Source: Paraniabella hibiscisoli (GTDB taxonomy: Bacteria > Bacteroidota > Bacteroidia > Chitinophagales > Chitinophagaceae). Taken from it: a stretch of DNA of 64,000 bases. The notes below the pieces were generated by a model. It ran no database searches and had not been told where the DNA came from. It saw only the letters and a program-made list of their open reading frames with translations. The stretch spans positions 744,001 to 808,000 of the forward strand of contig NZ_JAKWBK010000001.1 of the NCBI RefSeq assembly GCF_022512515.1, given 5' to 3'. Below are positions 17,311 through 25,880 of the stretch, in pieces. Positions within the stretch are counted from its first letter, which is position 1. Each line of letters opens with the position of its first letter. The translations under genes were made by a program, and so were the position numbers.

Positions 17311-18027
17311 TTATGCTCGCAATATTTTTTCCGCAATGGCTAAGCAGTTTTCCAGAGTCCCGATTGTTCCCATATTGTCAGTTTGAAGTTTGTAAAGCCT
17401 GTTTGCAATATTATGTTTATCAGGGTTTGTCTTCAATAAATCAAATACTTCAGGAACATAACTTTTGTATTCATCCCTGGGAGCAATATCGTTAATACCC
17501 AGAGGATCCCAGTCAGACCAAAGGATGTCATCAATTTTTTTATAAAGTAAAAAATCCGAGTTGGTTGTTAAATTGTTCCTGAATTTCTTATTGCCGTTAA
17601 ACACCAGAATAGTGGAGCGAACCTCTTCTTCAAGCCCTGTATCATCAAAATATGCTGCTGTATGTAGTGCCAGACTTGCAATATGATGCCCACTGTCACT
17701 ATCGAATGGTGCAGGGAGCCCCGATGCATTGTAAGTTACTTTGGCAACAAGTTCTGCAAGTCTTAAATAATTGTCCGGCTTATAATCTTTATTGCTGAGG
17801 GCAAACGTTCTGATTTGGGTAAATTGTTGATGCGCTTCTTTCCACCGATCTTTATTATCAATTATTGAAAACAGGTTGGTAACCGAAGATGGATTATTTT
17901 CTACAAAATCGTTAAAACGGGATAAAACAAGCCCTGCCCAACCTGGCCTTATGTCGTTCGGTAACCTTTGAAAAATTTCTTGTCCGATTTTGATGTTAGT
18001 CTTTAGGTCGTAAAGTTCGGTATTCAT
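17311..18027 (-). CDS. Immunity-like protein, C-terminus resembling DUF1871
   Basis: Clean 238-residue cytoplasmic protein. The first two thirds are helical (KIGQEIFQRLPNDIRPGW, NYLRLAELVAKVTYNASG). The last part reads ILWSDWDPLGIND, then DEYKSYVPEVFDLL and LENCLAIAEKIL. A WDPLGI stretch followed by a DEY...Y..EV..LL helix is the pattern of DUF1871-type proteins, which are often linked to polymorphic-toxin immunity. That resemblance covers only the C-terminal 70 residues and is judged by eye. It lies between array repeats 4 and 5; copy 5 is 24 bp upstream of its ATG. Confidence 0.55.
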   Translation of the reverse strand: MNTELYDLKTNIKIGQEIFQRLPNDIRPGWAGLVLSRFNDFVENNPSSVTNLFSIIDNKDRWKEAHQQFTQIRTFALSNKDYKPDNYLRLAELVAKVTYNASGLPAPFDSDSGHHIASLALHTAAYFDDTGLEEEVRSTILVFNGNKKFRNNLTTNSDFLLYKKIDDILWSDWDPLGINDIAPRDEYKSYVPEVFDLLKTNPDKHNIANRLYKLQTDNMGTIGTLENCLAIAEKILRA

Positions 18028-18050
18028 ACAAGTAAGATGGATGATTACAG

Positions 18051-18120
18051 CTGTTCAATTGCCTGATTAGCAGTTTTGCTAATGTAATACTTTTTATAAA
18101 ACGAGATATGGTTTTCTGTG
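18051..18120 (-). repeat. Cassette-array repeat, copy 5 (short form)
   Basis: Core AGCAGTTTTGCTAATGTAAT, then a right arm ATAAAACGAGATATGGTTTT. The left arm and the GGTGTTTCC section have been lost. A GTCGGGCAGGCTTTGT piece of the 11.4-kb element follows at about 18140. Confidence 0.8.
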
Positions 18121-18205
18121 CACGGCGAAAACAGTTTTCAGTCGGGCAGGCTTTGTAACCCTGATATATGTAACTGCAATCAACAAATCCCATGTTGGTG
18201 TCTGG

Positions 18206-18814
18206 TTACTTCGTCAGCGTCACTCCATCTCCTCGCATCCAAATGTTACCTTTTTTAAAATTCTTAATATTCTCTTCAGATCTTGTTGTCAACTTAACGA
18301 AGTGTAACTTGATTTTATCCCCTTCATTTTGGCCGTCCCAGGTTACTGACAACAAATTATTTTCGTCGATTTCGTATGTGTTGTAGTCGCCATGTATAAT
18401 ATTACCATCAATCATAAATATTAAAGAGTCGGTTTTATAGTTGAGTGGATAGTACTTGGCTATTAAGTTCGGCAGGGAAATAGCCTTAGGGAAATAGTTA
18501 TTCTTTGCTACTAAATGAATTTGTCTATCATATTTGACGCTGTCAATCTCAACGGGCTTGTAAATAACTTTTAGACTCTCCATAAGTTCTGGATTTGTAG
18601 ACACCAATAAGGAATGTTTTATAAATCGGTCATTCAAAAAATAGGCAGTTTTCCGGGCTTGCTTTCCCGGGCCAATCGTTATAAGTGTATAAACAGAGGT
18701 ATCATTTGGTATCCGCTCATGCAATTTTGAAACGTCATTTGTCTTGTTTGTTGGTGTTTGGCCAAAAATATTTGTAGGCCCAATCGCAAGCGCCAATAGT
18801 ATAAGCTTTTTCAT
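18206..18814 (-). CDS. Hypothetical secreted protein in cassette array
   Basis: Clean 202-residue frame. MKKLILLALAIGPTNIFGQT is a signal peptide, probably cleaved after FGQ, with no lipobox. The mature part mixes strands and charged loops (VYTLITIGPGKQARKTAYFL, LSVTWDGQNEGDKIKLHFV) and is not recognised. It shares a cassette with the membrane protein gene at 18979; between the two lies a different repeat type (18850-18986). Export of the product is the only solid inference. Confidence 0.6.
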   Translation of the reverse strand: MKKLILLALAIGPTNIFGQTPTNKTNDVSKLHERIPNDTSVYTLITIGPGKQARKTAYFLNDRFIKHSLLVSTNPELMESLKVIYKPVEIDSVKYDRQIHLVAKNNYFPKAISLPNLIAKYYPLNYKTDSLIFMIDGNIIHGDYNTYEIDENNLLSVTWDGQNEGDKIKLHFVKLTTRSEENIKNFKKGNIWMRGDGVTLTK

Positions 18815-18849
18815 CTTTTACAAAGTGTTTATAGGGTTTCTGCTAAACT

Positions 18850-18986
18850 TACCACCAACGTTTCGAGTATTGCCGAAGGCGGGGATTTTTAGCACTAAAG
18901 TTCAATCGAAGAACGAATGTTTGAACCTGCACAAATGTCCAATCGAAGCAAGTCAGCCCGCCTATTGCCAACCTGATGTTATAGCC
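18850..18986. repeat. Second type of cassette-boundary element
   Basis: An imperfect inverted element. One end reads CCAACGTTTCGAGTATTGCC and AAGGCGGGG; the other reads GCCCGCCTATTGCCAACC then GTTATAGCC. CCCGCC/GGCGGG pair exactly and the flanking bases only partly. The inner part carries two AATCGAAG-like direct repeats (TTCAATCGAAG, TCCAATCGAAG). The right end overlaps the stop codon of the next gene, as the main array repeats nearly do. Elements of this look are common beside accessory genes in Bacteroidota. Confidence 0.55.
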
Positions 18987-19712
18987 AGTTTTTATTTCTT
19001 TTCGTTATTAATGATGTCAAAATTAATGAAATTAGTGTCGCTGAAATGCTTGTTACAATTACATTTCCGTATTGTCTGATGTCAAGTCCGCATAAAATTC
19101 GTGTCGCAATAATTGTCAAAGCCAAACCTGCGAAAATTGTCCAGTATTTCAAATTTACGTTTTCGCTTTCTGTCTTGTCTGTCGGCAGTTTGTAAACTGC
19201 AAAAGCAATTACAAGTCCTCCAACTATTGTGCTTGAATGTTGCAAGATTTTTAAAATTGGAATTTGTCTGCCAAACAATTCAACTGTGTTTGTCAGCGTT
19301 GGAATTGTCTGCACGAAGTAACCGTGTTCGTGTGTAAAACTGTCCCAAAGTATATGTGAAGCTGCACCGATGAGAATTGAAATTGCAATTACAAACCAGT
19401 TTCTTTTAAAATGTCCGTTCCAGTCAAATTGTCTAAATGCTGAAAATCTTGATTTAAAAATGTCGGCAAGTTGTCAAACAAACTATTGCGAACGATGTCG
19501 TGAAAAATGAAAGCAAACAAAAGTCCTAACGGCAAGTCAAACCAAAAAAGTCCGTCAAGTGTATGGCTGTAATTGCTTTTAATTCTCATTCGTAAAAAAT
19601 ATTCAAAGTCCGGTGTCAAACTACCAATTACAAGTGCCGTCAGCGAAAACCATTTTTTCGGCAAGTATGTTAGAGGTAAAACTATTGCTGGATGTGAGAA
19701 TGTAAATGGCAT
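18979..19712 (-). CDS. DUF4184-type membrane protein (frameshift)
   Basis: About 244 residues after restoring one A near 19437 (FLNQ then RFSAFRQFDWNGHFKRNW). The N-terminus MPFTFSHPAIVLPLTYLP with early histidine, the SLTPDFEYFLR segment and the later SHILWDSFTHEHG are the signature of DUF4184, relatives of the YdjM/LexA-regulated membrane proteins with conserved His/Asp residues that suggest metal binding. Several membrane helices follow (GGLVIAFAVY, YWTIFAGLALTIIATRIL, VIVTSISATLISLILTSLI). The exact role is unknown. It sits in the same cassette as the secreted 18206 protein, and repeat 6 is 86 bp upstream. Confidence 0.8.
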
Positions 19713-19797
19713 TTTTTCGTATTTTCTGTCTGTTTACGGGTCGTCCTAAAATTGGCTATAACTCAGAAATATGCAAAACAAAGATCATGATTAGTCG

Positions 19798-19957
19798 TTT
19801 ATAAACATTTATAAATACTTACAATGCTTTCCAAGTCTGCTTTAATTGTCAATAATATTGTTAGTAGCTATCGCGCAATCTTTGGTGTTTCCATTGGCTC
19901 CCAAAGCAGTGTTGCTAATGTACTTATTTTTTGTAAAACAGGATACGGTTTTCGGTA
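19798..19957 (-). repeat. Cassette-array repeat, copy 6 (long form)
   Basis: The most complete copy. The left arm is TATAAATACTTACAATGC, then TTTAATTGTCAATAATATTG, GGTGTTTCCATTGGCTCCC, the core AGCAGTGTTGCTAATGTAC and the right arm GTAAAACAGGATACGGTTTT. It ends 39 bp before the next stop codon. Confidence 0.9.
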
Positions 19958-19995
19958 TTTAATTGCCTTCGTCAGGCTCAGGCTGACATCCGTTT

Positions 19996-20873
19996 TTATT
20001 CTTCCCATTTATCAATCAGTTCAAATTTATTGTCAATTAACATTTGTTTAAATTGTGTTCTTGTCAAGCTGTTTCCAAGTCTATAATGAAAATGGTGATA
20101 ACCCAACTCCAAATTGTAAAAATCTCTTGTTTGCTCATAACCTAGCTCAATTATATTTCCGATAAAATCACGGAATACACCCTCGTCTTTAGTATGTAGT
20201 TGTATTTTTTGTGGGCGTCAAGTGTTAAGTTAGTCTCCCGTAGCAGAGAGTGGACTACGATATCTAAGTAGCCATTTTCAAGAGTATTTATCTTTTGAGT
20301 TTTAAGAAAGTCGATTACGCTATGCTTGTCAGTGAAATGTTTTGCAACCCAAAGTTCTGTCAAATCACTTTCCCAGTAATTTCTGACATACACCCAAAAT
20401 CCATCAATCGTCGGTATGAATTCAATTGTTTTGAAAAATGTATCTATTAGATTTTGTTTAGTAAGAACCAGTTCCAGTTCAAAAACTCCATTGTCGTTTG
20501 CCCCGTAAGCAACAAAGTTTTCCATAATTAAATCATATTCGTATTCTCCTTCATCAACACTTTTAACTACCCCAATTGGTGGAATGAATTCTTTGTCTGG
20601 GTCATCGAACGGATAGGTGTAAGTTGTTGGTCGCATGTAAACATTGTCTGAGATTTTAACCAATTCATTGCTGTTATCAATTACATCAAAGTTTTCAAGC
20701 AATGAAGCTTCTGCCAGGTTATGATTTGCAAATTTATATTCAACAGATGCTTTTATTGTCTTGTCTAATGCGTCTCCCAAATGATCGCCATAAGCATAAA
20801 AGTTTCCGACAATTCCTGTTTCCGTGTCTTTTTGTCCGTCAATTAGTAAATACCAAAGTTCATTTTTTATCAT
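19996..20873 (-). CDS. Hypothetical protein in cassette array (frameshift)
   Basis: About 292 residues once one A near 20189 is restored (YNYILK then DEGVFRDFIGNIIEL). The protein starts MIKNELWYLLIDGQKDTETG and has no signal peptide. It alternates strands and helices, with two acidic loops (PFDDPDKEFIPP, VDEGEYEYDLIM), and ends LTRTQFKQMLIDNKFELID, which resembles a small helical cap. I cannot name the family. The acidity and location between two array repeats again suggest an immunity- or adaptor-like cassette gene. Repeat 7 begins 67 bp upstream of its ATG. Confidence 0.6.
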
Positions 20874-20939
20874 TCTGAAGTCCTCTTTAAAAAATGTATT
20901 GCAACTCCTGGGGACGCGAAATATTCATTTTAAAACTTA

Positions 20940-21087
20940 TGAATACTTAGGACGCTGATCCCTGTTTTTCTTAGTTGTCAATAATATATTAATAGCTATC
21001 AGGTAGTCTACTGTGTTTCCATTGGCTCCCAAAGCAGTGTTGCTAATGTACTTATTTTTTGTAAAATGAGATGTGGTTTTCCGCATT
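20940..21087 (-). repeat. Cassette-array repeat, copy 7 (long form)
   Basis: Left arm ATGAATACTTAGGACGC is diverged. The middle TAGTTGTCAATAATATATT, the core AAAGCAGTGTTGCTAATGTA and the right arm GTAAAATGAGATGTGGTTTT are well kept. It ends 13 bp from the next gene's stop codon. Confidence 0.9.
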
Positions 21088-21099
21088 TTGTAGAGATGC

Positions 21100-21413
21100 T
21101 TAAGAATGGATGATGTTTGGATTCAAAGCAACTGCCCGGTTGTAGATCTTTACCCATTTATCCAGGTCGATAGCTATTTCTTCTTCAACATCATCAAAGG
21201 AAATCCAACAACCGCAGGTTTTCGAAAGTTCAATGAGTTGGTCTATGTCAGGTTTTGAGATGATGCCTTGCCCATACTTTTTGGACCGCTCATAAAACTA
21301 TTCAATAATACATACTCTAAATTTTCCATCCATCGGGCCGAGTAACATTTTTCACTCAATTCGCTCATAAAATCAGCAAGATTTCTTTGGTCTATATTTA
21401 AGTCATTAAGCAT
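21100..21413 (-). CDS. Small acidic protein in cassette array (frameshift)
   Basis: Restoring one A near 21285 (GPKKYGQGIISKPD) joins two frames into a 104-residue protein starting at the ATG at 21413 (MLNDLNIDQRNLADFMSEL). It is acidic and helical with a conserved-looking core ARWMENLEYVLLNSF, followed by CGCWISFDDVEEEIAIDL and DKWVKIYNRA. There is no signal peptide. Size and charge are those of typical bacterial immunity proteins, but the family is not recognised. It is the smallest cassette of the row; repeats 7 and 8 flank it within 13 and 35 bp. Confidence 0.65.
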
Positions 21414-21447
21414 TGTGTAAAAAATCAATGTAATTATTTGATGATTT

Positions 21448-21521
21448 TGTCAATCCCTGGTGTCTCCATTGGCTTCCCAAAGCAGTGTTGCTAATGTACT
21501 TATTTTTTGTAAAACAACGTA
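21448..21521 (-). repeat. Cassette-array repeat, copy 8 (short form)
   Basis: GGTGTCTCCATTGGCTTCCC, then the core AGCAGTGTTGCTAATGTAC and TTATTTTTTGTAAAACAACG. The left arm is absent. Confidence 0.85.
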
Positions 21522-21569
21522 CAGAGTTCCATAATTTCACTACTATCAACTAGCCTTATTGGCTGCAAA

Positions 21570-21977
21570 TTATTGAGACCAAAAAAGCTTTTCAAATGTT
21601 CTTTTCTTCTTGACCTCTTCTTCCTTTAGGTTCTCGTATTTTATCCAGTCGTAAGTACCATGCTCGGTATGATAAACGACTACCTTATGTTGTAGTACTT
21701 CATCAATTAATCGCGTGAGTGTAACAAAACAATCATCAAGGTCGGCAATTTCATAGCTGCTTATATGTGTATGTACATCCGTCTTGCCATCTGGGGTTTC
21801 CAGACCAAATGTTATTTCGCTGTTATAGGTAGCTATCCACATTAAAAATTTACCTGAGTCGCTTTTCAAATCACACTCAAAAGAATCATCGTCATTATAT
21901 TTTACTGAAGGTAAAAATTCAGGAAAGTTTTTCGCTAAAAAATCAAAAACATATTTTGAAAATATCTTTTGCTCCAT
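21570..21977 (-). CDS. Small acidic immunity-like protein
   Basis: A clean 135-residue frame starting MEQKIFSKYVFDFLAKNFPEF. Strand-rich acidic sequence follows (SFECDLKSDSGKFLMWIATY, EITFGLETPDGKTDVHTH), then a helix DLDDCFVTLTRLIDEVL, strands KVVVYHTEHGTYDWI and a lysine-rich tail. No signal peptide or membrane helix is seen. I cannot place it in a named family, but the alpha/beta pattern and acidity are typical of contact-dependent or type VI immunity proteins. It is the right-most array gene, between repeats 8 and 9; copy 9 is 8 bp from its start codon. Confidence 0.6.
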   Translation of the reverse strand: MEQKIFSKYVFDFLAKNFPEFLPSVKYNDDDSFECDLKSDSGKFLMWIATYNSEITFGLETPDGKTDVHTHISSYEIADLDDCFVTLTRLIDEVLQHKVVVYHTEHGTYDWIKYENLKEEEVKKKRTFEKLFWSQ

Positions 21978-21984
21978 TTTTTAA

Positions 21985-22040
21985 GTATGGCTGGCCTTCC
22001 CACAGCAGCTTTGCTAATGTACTTATTATTTTAAAACAAT
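21985..22040 (-). repeat. Cassette-array repeat, copy 9 (short, terminal)
   Basis: Shortened terminal copy: CCCACAGCAGCTTTGCTAAT then GTACTTATTATTTTAAAAC. No further copy occurs to the right within the window. Confidence 0.75.
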
Positions 22041-22495
22041 TCGCCGCTCCGGTAATTTACTACTGTGAAAAACATTGCTGGCTAGGGATGTTTCAGACTT
22101 TGCGCTCGAGTGATTTCAAGGCAAAAAGTGTCAAGCCTGCATGTCAGTCCGCCTGACACAAAAATCCGCACCTGTGGCAGTTTTTATTTTTCTGTCCAAT
22201 ATTTTTCTTTTAACTATTCAGTCTTTTTAATGTCGCAACCTAATACAAATACCCGGTAAACAGGTCTGTCTATTCCGTTGGTGAACAAATACCACCCGCG
22301 GCGAAAATTGAAATGTATCTGTCAATATGGTAGCCGCAAAATATATAAAACGACAGGGTAAAGCAATACCTTTGAAGAACTGATGTGCCTGAGAAAGCGG
22401 ACATCCTGAACAGTGATAATTTTTTTATCCCGCCAAATGACGACTTGGGTATTGTTAATGTGCAGTGCTTTACAATAATCAAAGTTTAAAAATAT
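22041..22495. other. Gene-free junction with a possible decayed coding stretch
   Basis: No intact gene. On the plus strand one frame between about 22210 and 22495 reads protein-like pieces broken by several stops, for example YKYPVNRSVYSVGEQIPPAA and, last, VPEKADILNSDNFFIPPNDD up to a TAA. This could be a decayed gene at the array edge or chance. Near 22090-22160 an accessory-type intergenic element (GTCAGTCCGCCTGACAC) resembles the one at 18850-18986 in style. Confidence 0.3.
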
Positions 22496-23679
22496 ATGCG
22501 TTTTCCAAATTACTTCCTGTTTCCATTGTTATTTCTCGTACCGATGAGCGATACCATCGCACAATCAATCCGTCGCATCAACGGCTCTTCGATTAATGCA
22601 GACAGCCTGGATCAGCGGGTGAAGCAACTGATAGAGAAAGCAAGAGTAACAGGACTTTGTTTAACCGTCTTCAACAACAACCAACCGGTATTTGCCAAAA
22701 CCTATGGCTATGCCATTGCAGCCACACAACAACCCATGACTCCTTCTACGGCATTATACGGTTTGTCACTTAGCAAGGCTGTTTTTGCTCATTTGGTAAT
22801 GCAATTGGTTGATGAAAAGAAAATCGACCTGGATAAACCCTTAGTAAACTACCTGCCCCGATCGCTAATGACCTATACGTTTCCGGGGAAGCTCAGTTCT
22901 TACAAAGATCTGGAAACGGATGAACGATATAAAAAGATAACAGCCCGCATGTGTCTGACTCATACTACGGGATTTCCCAACTTTAGATGGTTTGAACCGG
23001 ATAAAAAATTACGTATCAAGTTTGAACCAGGTACTCGGGTCAGCTATTCAGGTGAAGGGCTATATTTCTTGCAGGTGATCATTCAGGAAATAACAGGAAG
23101 AGACCTTGAATCACTGGCCAGGGAATATATTTTGCTCCCTGTGATATGCCAACATCCAGCTATGTTTGGCAGTCGGGATATGAGAAAGCATATGCGGTGG
23201 GCCATGATGACAAAAACGATAGCACCTTTTTTCCCCGCAGGCCTTTACCCAATGCAGCAGGTTCTCTGACAACCACAATGGAAGAATTTAACCGCTTCTA
23301 TACCATGTTGATTAATGGCAGGAGGTTGTCGAAGCAATCTTTTAATGAAATGACGCAAAGCCAGATACGCATCCGATCGGTTAAACAATTTGGCCCTCTT
23401 TCCTGGAAGGATTCAACTTTAAATGACAATATACAGCTTGGGTATGGTCTCGGGTATGTTGTACTTCATTCACCTTACGGGCCTGCATATTTTAAAGAAG
23501 GAAACGATGTGGGTTGGGGCCACTATTGTATTGCTTATCCCGATAAAAAAATTGCGGTTGTGATACTCACCAATTCTCAAAACGGTGAAAGCATTTTTAA
23601 AGACTTACTTCAAGAAGCTATTGGCGACATATATACACCGTGGTTTTGGGAAAATTACATCCCCTGGTACCAGCTGTAA
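22496..23679 (+). CDS. Serine hydrolase, beta-lactamase/class C type (frameshift)
   Basis: Signal peptide at residues 1-22 (ending DTIAQ), then a penicillin-binding-type serine hydrolase domain. The SxxK motif is SLSK (about residues 91-94) in LYGLSLSKAVFAHLV. The second motif region is SYSGEGLYFLQ with Tyr in the YxN position, and ARMCLTHTTGF is the usual lid segment. A third-motif region HxG-like GWGHYCIAYP lies near the end. The frame breaks near 23137; adding one G gives PVDMPTSSYVW and a 394-residue protein. Such enzymes are often esterases or peptidases rather than true beta-lactamases. The enzyme should be periplasmic. No resistance regulator is adjacent. Confidence 0.8.
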
Positions 23680-23720
23680 AGATATCTGGTTTCGCAGGCA
23701 ACATCAGAATCAGCCCTTGC

Positions 23721-23756
23721 GGGTATTTCTCACTAGCAAGCCTCCTCAGGCAAATG
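23721..23756. repeat. Dispersed short repeat TCACCAGCAAGCC (copy B)
   Basis: TATTTCTCACTAGCAAGCC followed by TCCTCAGGCAAATG. It lies between the serine hydrolase and the outer-membrane-type gene. One base differs in the core from the other copies. Confidence 0.5.
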
Positions 23757-23800
23757 AATAGGGCAATAGATCAGTGGTGAAAGCTACCAACTGCGGCGAA

Positions 23801-24423
23801 CTAAAAATTGTAACCAAAATGCAGCCCTGGCTCCGGTGTATACTTGCCCCACTTGTCATCCTTTTGTTTGAAACCATCAGGCATTTTCGTGTGATAAAGG
23901 CGACCGGCAACACCGACTGATGGCTGTATAAAAACCGGTCTTTAAATAGCTTCACGTGATAGCCAGCCCGGTAAGTAGTGAAAATATGAAAACCATTGTC
24001 CACCTTTTTACCCTTTTCGTTTACAAAAGTTTGGAACATAGGCATTACATGTGCTGCCGCATAAAACCCTTTCCAGAAAAATCTTTGATACACCAGGGCG
24101 ATACCATAATCTCTTATATAACCCGGGAACTTCTCTTCCGCCTTCCCGTATGATTGATTGAAGAAGGGATTAATACCAAGAGGCCAGGCATATTTCCAGG
24201 TGATGAGTTCCAGTGAAACCACATCCCTCCCGGTAATGCGATAGCCAACATTAAGCTGAGCGAGGTTGGGTGGGTTTACGGTAGAGAAATTGCCTAATAA
24301 AAACAGGGTGCTGCCCACAAACCACTTTTTGTGGGTGCTGTCTTCACGGGCATATTGCGCATTCAGGGCTAAACTGTTAAGCACTGTTACTATTAAAGCC
24401 AACCATAAAATCTTCTTTTGCAT
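23801..24423 (-). CDS. Hypothetical outer-membrane beta-barrel-like protein (frameshift)
   Basis: Signal peptide (MQKKILWLALIVTVLNSLAL) followed by alternating amphipathic strands with aromatic ends (VGYRITGRDVVSLELITWKY, FWKGFYAAAHVMPMFQTF, FHIFTTYRAGYHVKLF). The restored C-terminus GLHFGYNF ends in Phe, as expected for an outer-membrane barrel recognised by BamA. The frame breaks near 23939 in a T run; adding one T gives FFIQPSVGVAGRLYHTKMPD and about 207 residues. The function is unknown. A TAnnTTTG box lies 23 bp upstream of the start. Its terminal Phe and strand pattern are the best evidence. Confidence 0.65.
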
Positions 24424-24445
24424 GTCTTTTATTATTAAATGACGG

Positions 24446-24453
24446 CAAAAGTA
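24446..24453 (-). promoter_or_regulatory. Bacteroidota -7 promoter box
   Basis: TACTTTTG on the minus strand, 23 bp upstream of the start codon at 24423; matches TAnnTTTG. No convincing -33 TTG at normal spacing. Confidence 0.4.
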
Positions 24454-24499
24454 GAGAGGAACCTCAGCTTAAAATCGTTCACTTAAGTGAAGAAATCGG

Positions 24500-25105
24500 C
24501 TACGCTTTGCTATTTTCCAGGATCCTGGCTCTCAGCCTGCTTAGTGATTGCGGTTTAATGCCGAGGTAGCTGGCTAGCTGGTGCTGTGGCACCCGTTGCA
24601 ATAGGTCTGGCCTTTTTTGTATTAAGTTGAGGTAGCGCTGTTCGGGCGAAGACGTTCTAAACTGGTCAAAGTCTATTTGCTGCAGCGTTAAACGCTCTTC
24701 CGATAGCATTCTGCACAAGGTTTCAAACCTGGGAAATCTGCGGTTAGCATCTGCTTCCATATCCGAATTGGAAACGGTGAGTATCGAGTCTTCCAAACAA
24801 CTGATATAATACTCGGAGGGCGCCTTAGTTATGATGCAATGAGGTGTTAACACGTCCATTTCGGTGTAGAAGGCTGTTGTCTTTTCTTCACCATCTATCA
24901 CATAATAGGTGCGGATACATCCCTGCAGGACAAAGTAGCTGTCTTTCGATTGCTGACCTTCTTTAAGTAAGATGGTGCCCTTCTTTACCGAGCGAAAAAT
25001 GTCGAGTGAAATGATCTCGTTTTTCTCTTCTTCTGAAAGGGACATATACTTTGACAGAAAATTAAATAGTACTTCGTACATGTTGATTTGTTCGGGGGCT
25101 TCCAT
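24500..25105 (-). CDS. Crp/Fnr-family transcription regulator
   Basis: Start chosen at the ATG at 25105 (MEAPEQINMYEVLFNFLSKY). The cyclic-nucleotide-binding-type barrel is seen in KGTILLKEGQQSKDSYFVLQGCIRTYYVIDGEEKT in outline (KEGQ, then FVLQGCIRTYY), but the cAMP-contact motif RSPR/E is absent, as is usual in Bacteroidota members. The C-terminal helix-turn-helix lies in QHQLASYLGIKPQSLSRLRARI. The protein is about 201 residues, the normal length. It is divergent from nothing close: its neighbour on the left is the outer-membrane-type gene on the same strand. The ligand and targets are unknown. Confidence 0.85.
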   Translation of the reverse strand: MEAPEQINMYEVLFNFLSKYMSLSEEEKNEIISLDIFRSVKKGTILLKEGQQSKDSYFVLQGCIRTYYVIDGEEKTTAFYTEMDVLTPHCIITKAPSEYYISCLEDSILTVSNSDMEADANRRFPRFETLCRMLSEERLTLQQIDFDQFRTSSPEQRYLNLIQKRPDLLQRVPQHQLASYLGIKPQSLSRLRARILENSKA

Positions 25106-25273
25106 TACAATTACTATATCTGATAACGTTCGTGCGGACGTCGTGGTGAAATTGAAGCACAAATGTTCAATCGCTAATGGGAGCTAAAATAATAAAAAAG
25201 CTGAGGCTTGCACTTCAGCCACTTAACTCAAACACCTTTTTACCTGCCCGCATATGATCAGTCTTTTCTCCCT

Positions 25274-25336
25274 GGTCATTATTTATCACCAGCAAGCCTT
25301 CTCATAGGCAACTCAGTGCATATTGTGACCGGTTGG
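25274..25336. repeat. Dispersed short repeat TCACCAGCAAGCC (copy C)
   Basis: TTTATCACCAGCAAGCC, then CATAGGCAACTC and CGGTTGG. GGTCA at the left and TGACC at the right can pair around it. The rest of the 25106-25457 gap has no gene. Confidence 0.55.
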
Positions 25337-25457
25337 CGAAAAATATCAATCGTGGCGAAGGCAAAAGCCTGACCGAAAAGAAGATGTTTGACTCGACACA
25401 AATAGCCAACCGAACATTTCTTTACAGCTTTGGCGAAGCCTGTTGGCCTGCGAGGCA

Positions 25458-25870
25458 TTATAAATATCTTTCCGATTCATTTATCTCCAGGTCGTTAATG
25501 CTTGCATATCTTTTTTCATCAGTCCATTTTCGTCAAATTCCCAATTTTCATTTCCATAGGCTCTAAACCATTGCCCATCCTTATTATGATACTCGTACTC
25601 AAACCTTACTGCAATCCTATTTTTCAGAGAATGTGCCCAATATTCCTTCCTGAGCTTATAATTAAATTCCTTTTTCCATTTATCTGATAAGAATTGTACG
25701 ATTTCCGCTCTGCCATTAACAAATGTACTCCGGTTTCGCCATTCGCTGTCTACGGTATATGCCAGCGAAACCTTTTCCGGATCCTGCGAGTTCCAGGCAT
25801 CTTCAGCCATTTTAATTTTTTGTTTTGCGCTTTCCAATGTAAAAGGTGGAAGCGGATGTTTCTGTTCCAT
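25458..25870 (-). CDS. DUF1348-type NTF2-like protein (frameshift)
   Basis: A small NTF2-fold protein. It opens [20 protein letters not shown], then [23 protein letters not shown] (split here for length: [24 protein letters not shown]) and [30 protein letters not shown], which are the typical blocks of DUF1348. Restoring one A near 25511 turns the tail into [20 protein letters not shown] with a stop at 25458 (137 residues), as expected for the family. NTF2-like members of this group have no agreed function. The start at 25870 is 11 bp from the TetR gene's stop, so the two are likely co-transcribed. Confidence 0.8.
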
Positions 25871-25880
25871 ATTGTACTAT

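Noticed and set aside
18850-18986. Integron attC site
   Set aside because: No GTTRRRY/RYYYAAC pair at the ends and no integrase in the window; only a loose inverted structure.
11229-22040. CRISPR array
   Set aside because: The repeats are 55-160 bp with genes of 0.3-2 kb between them; spacers are coding and variable in size, with no cas genes.
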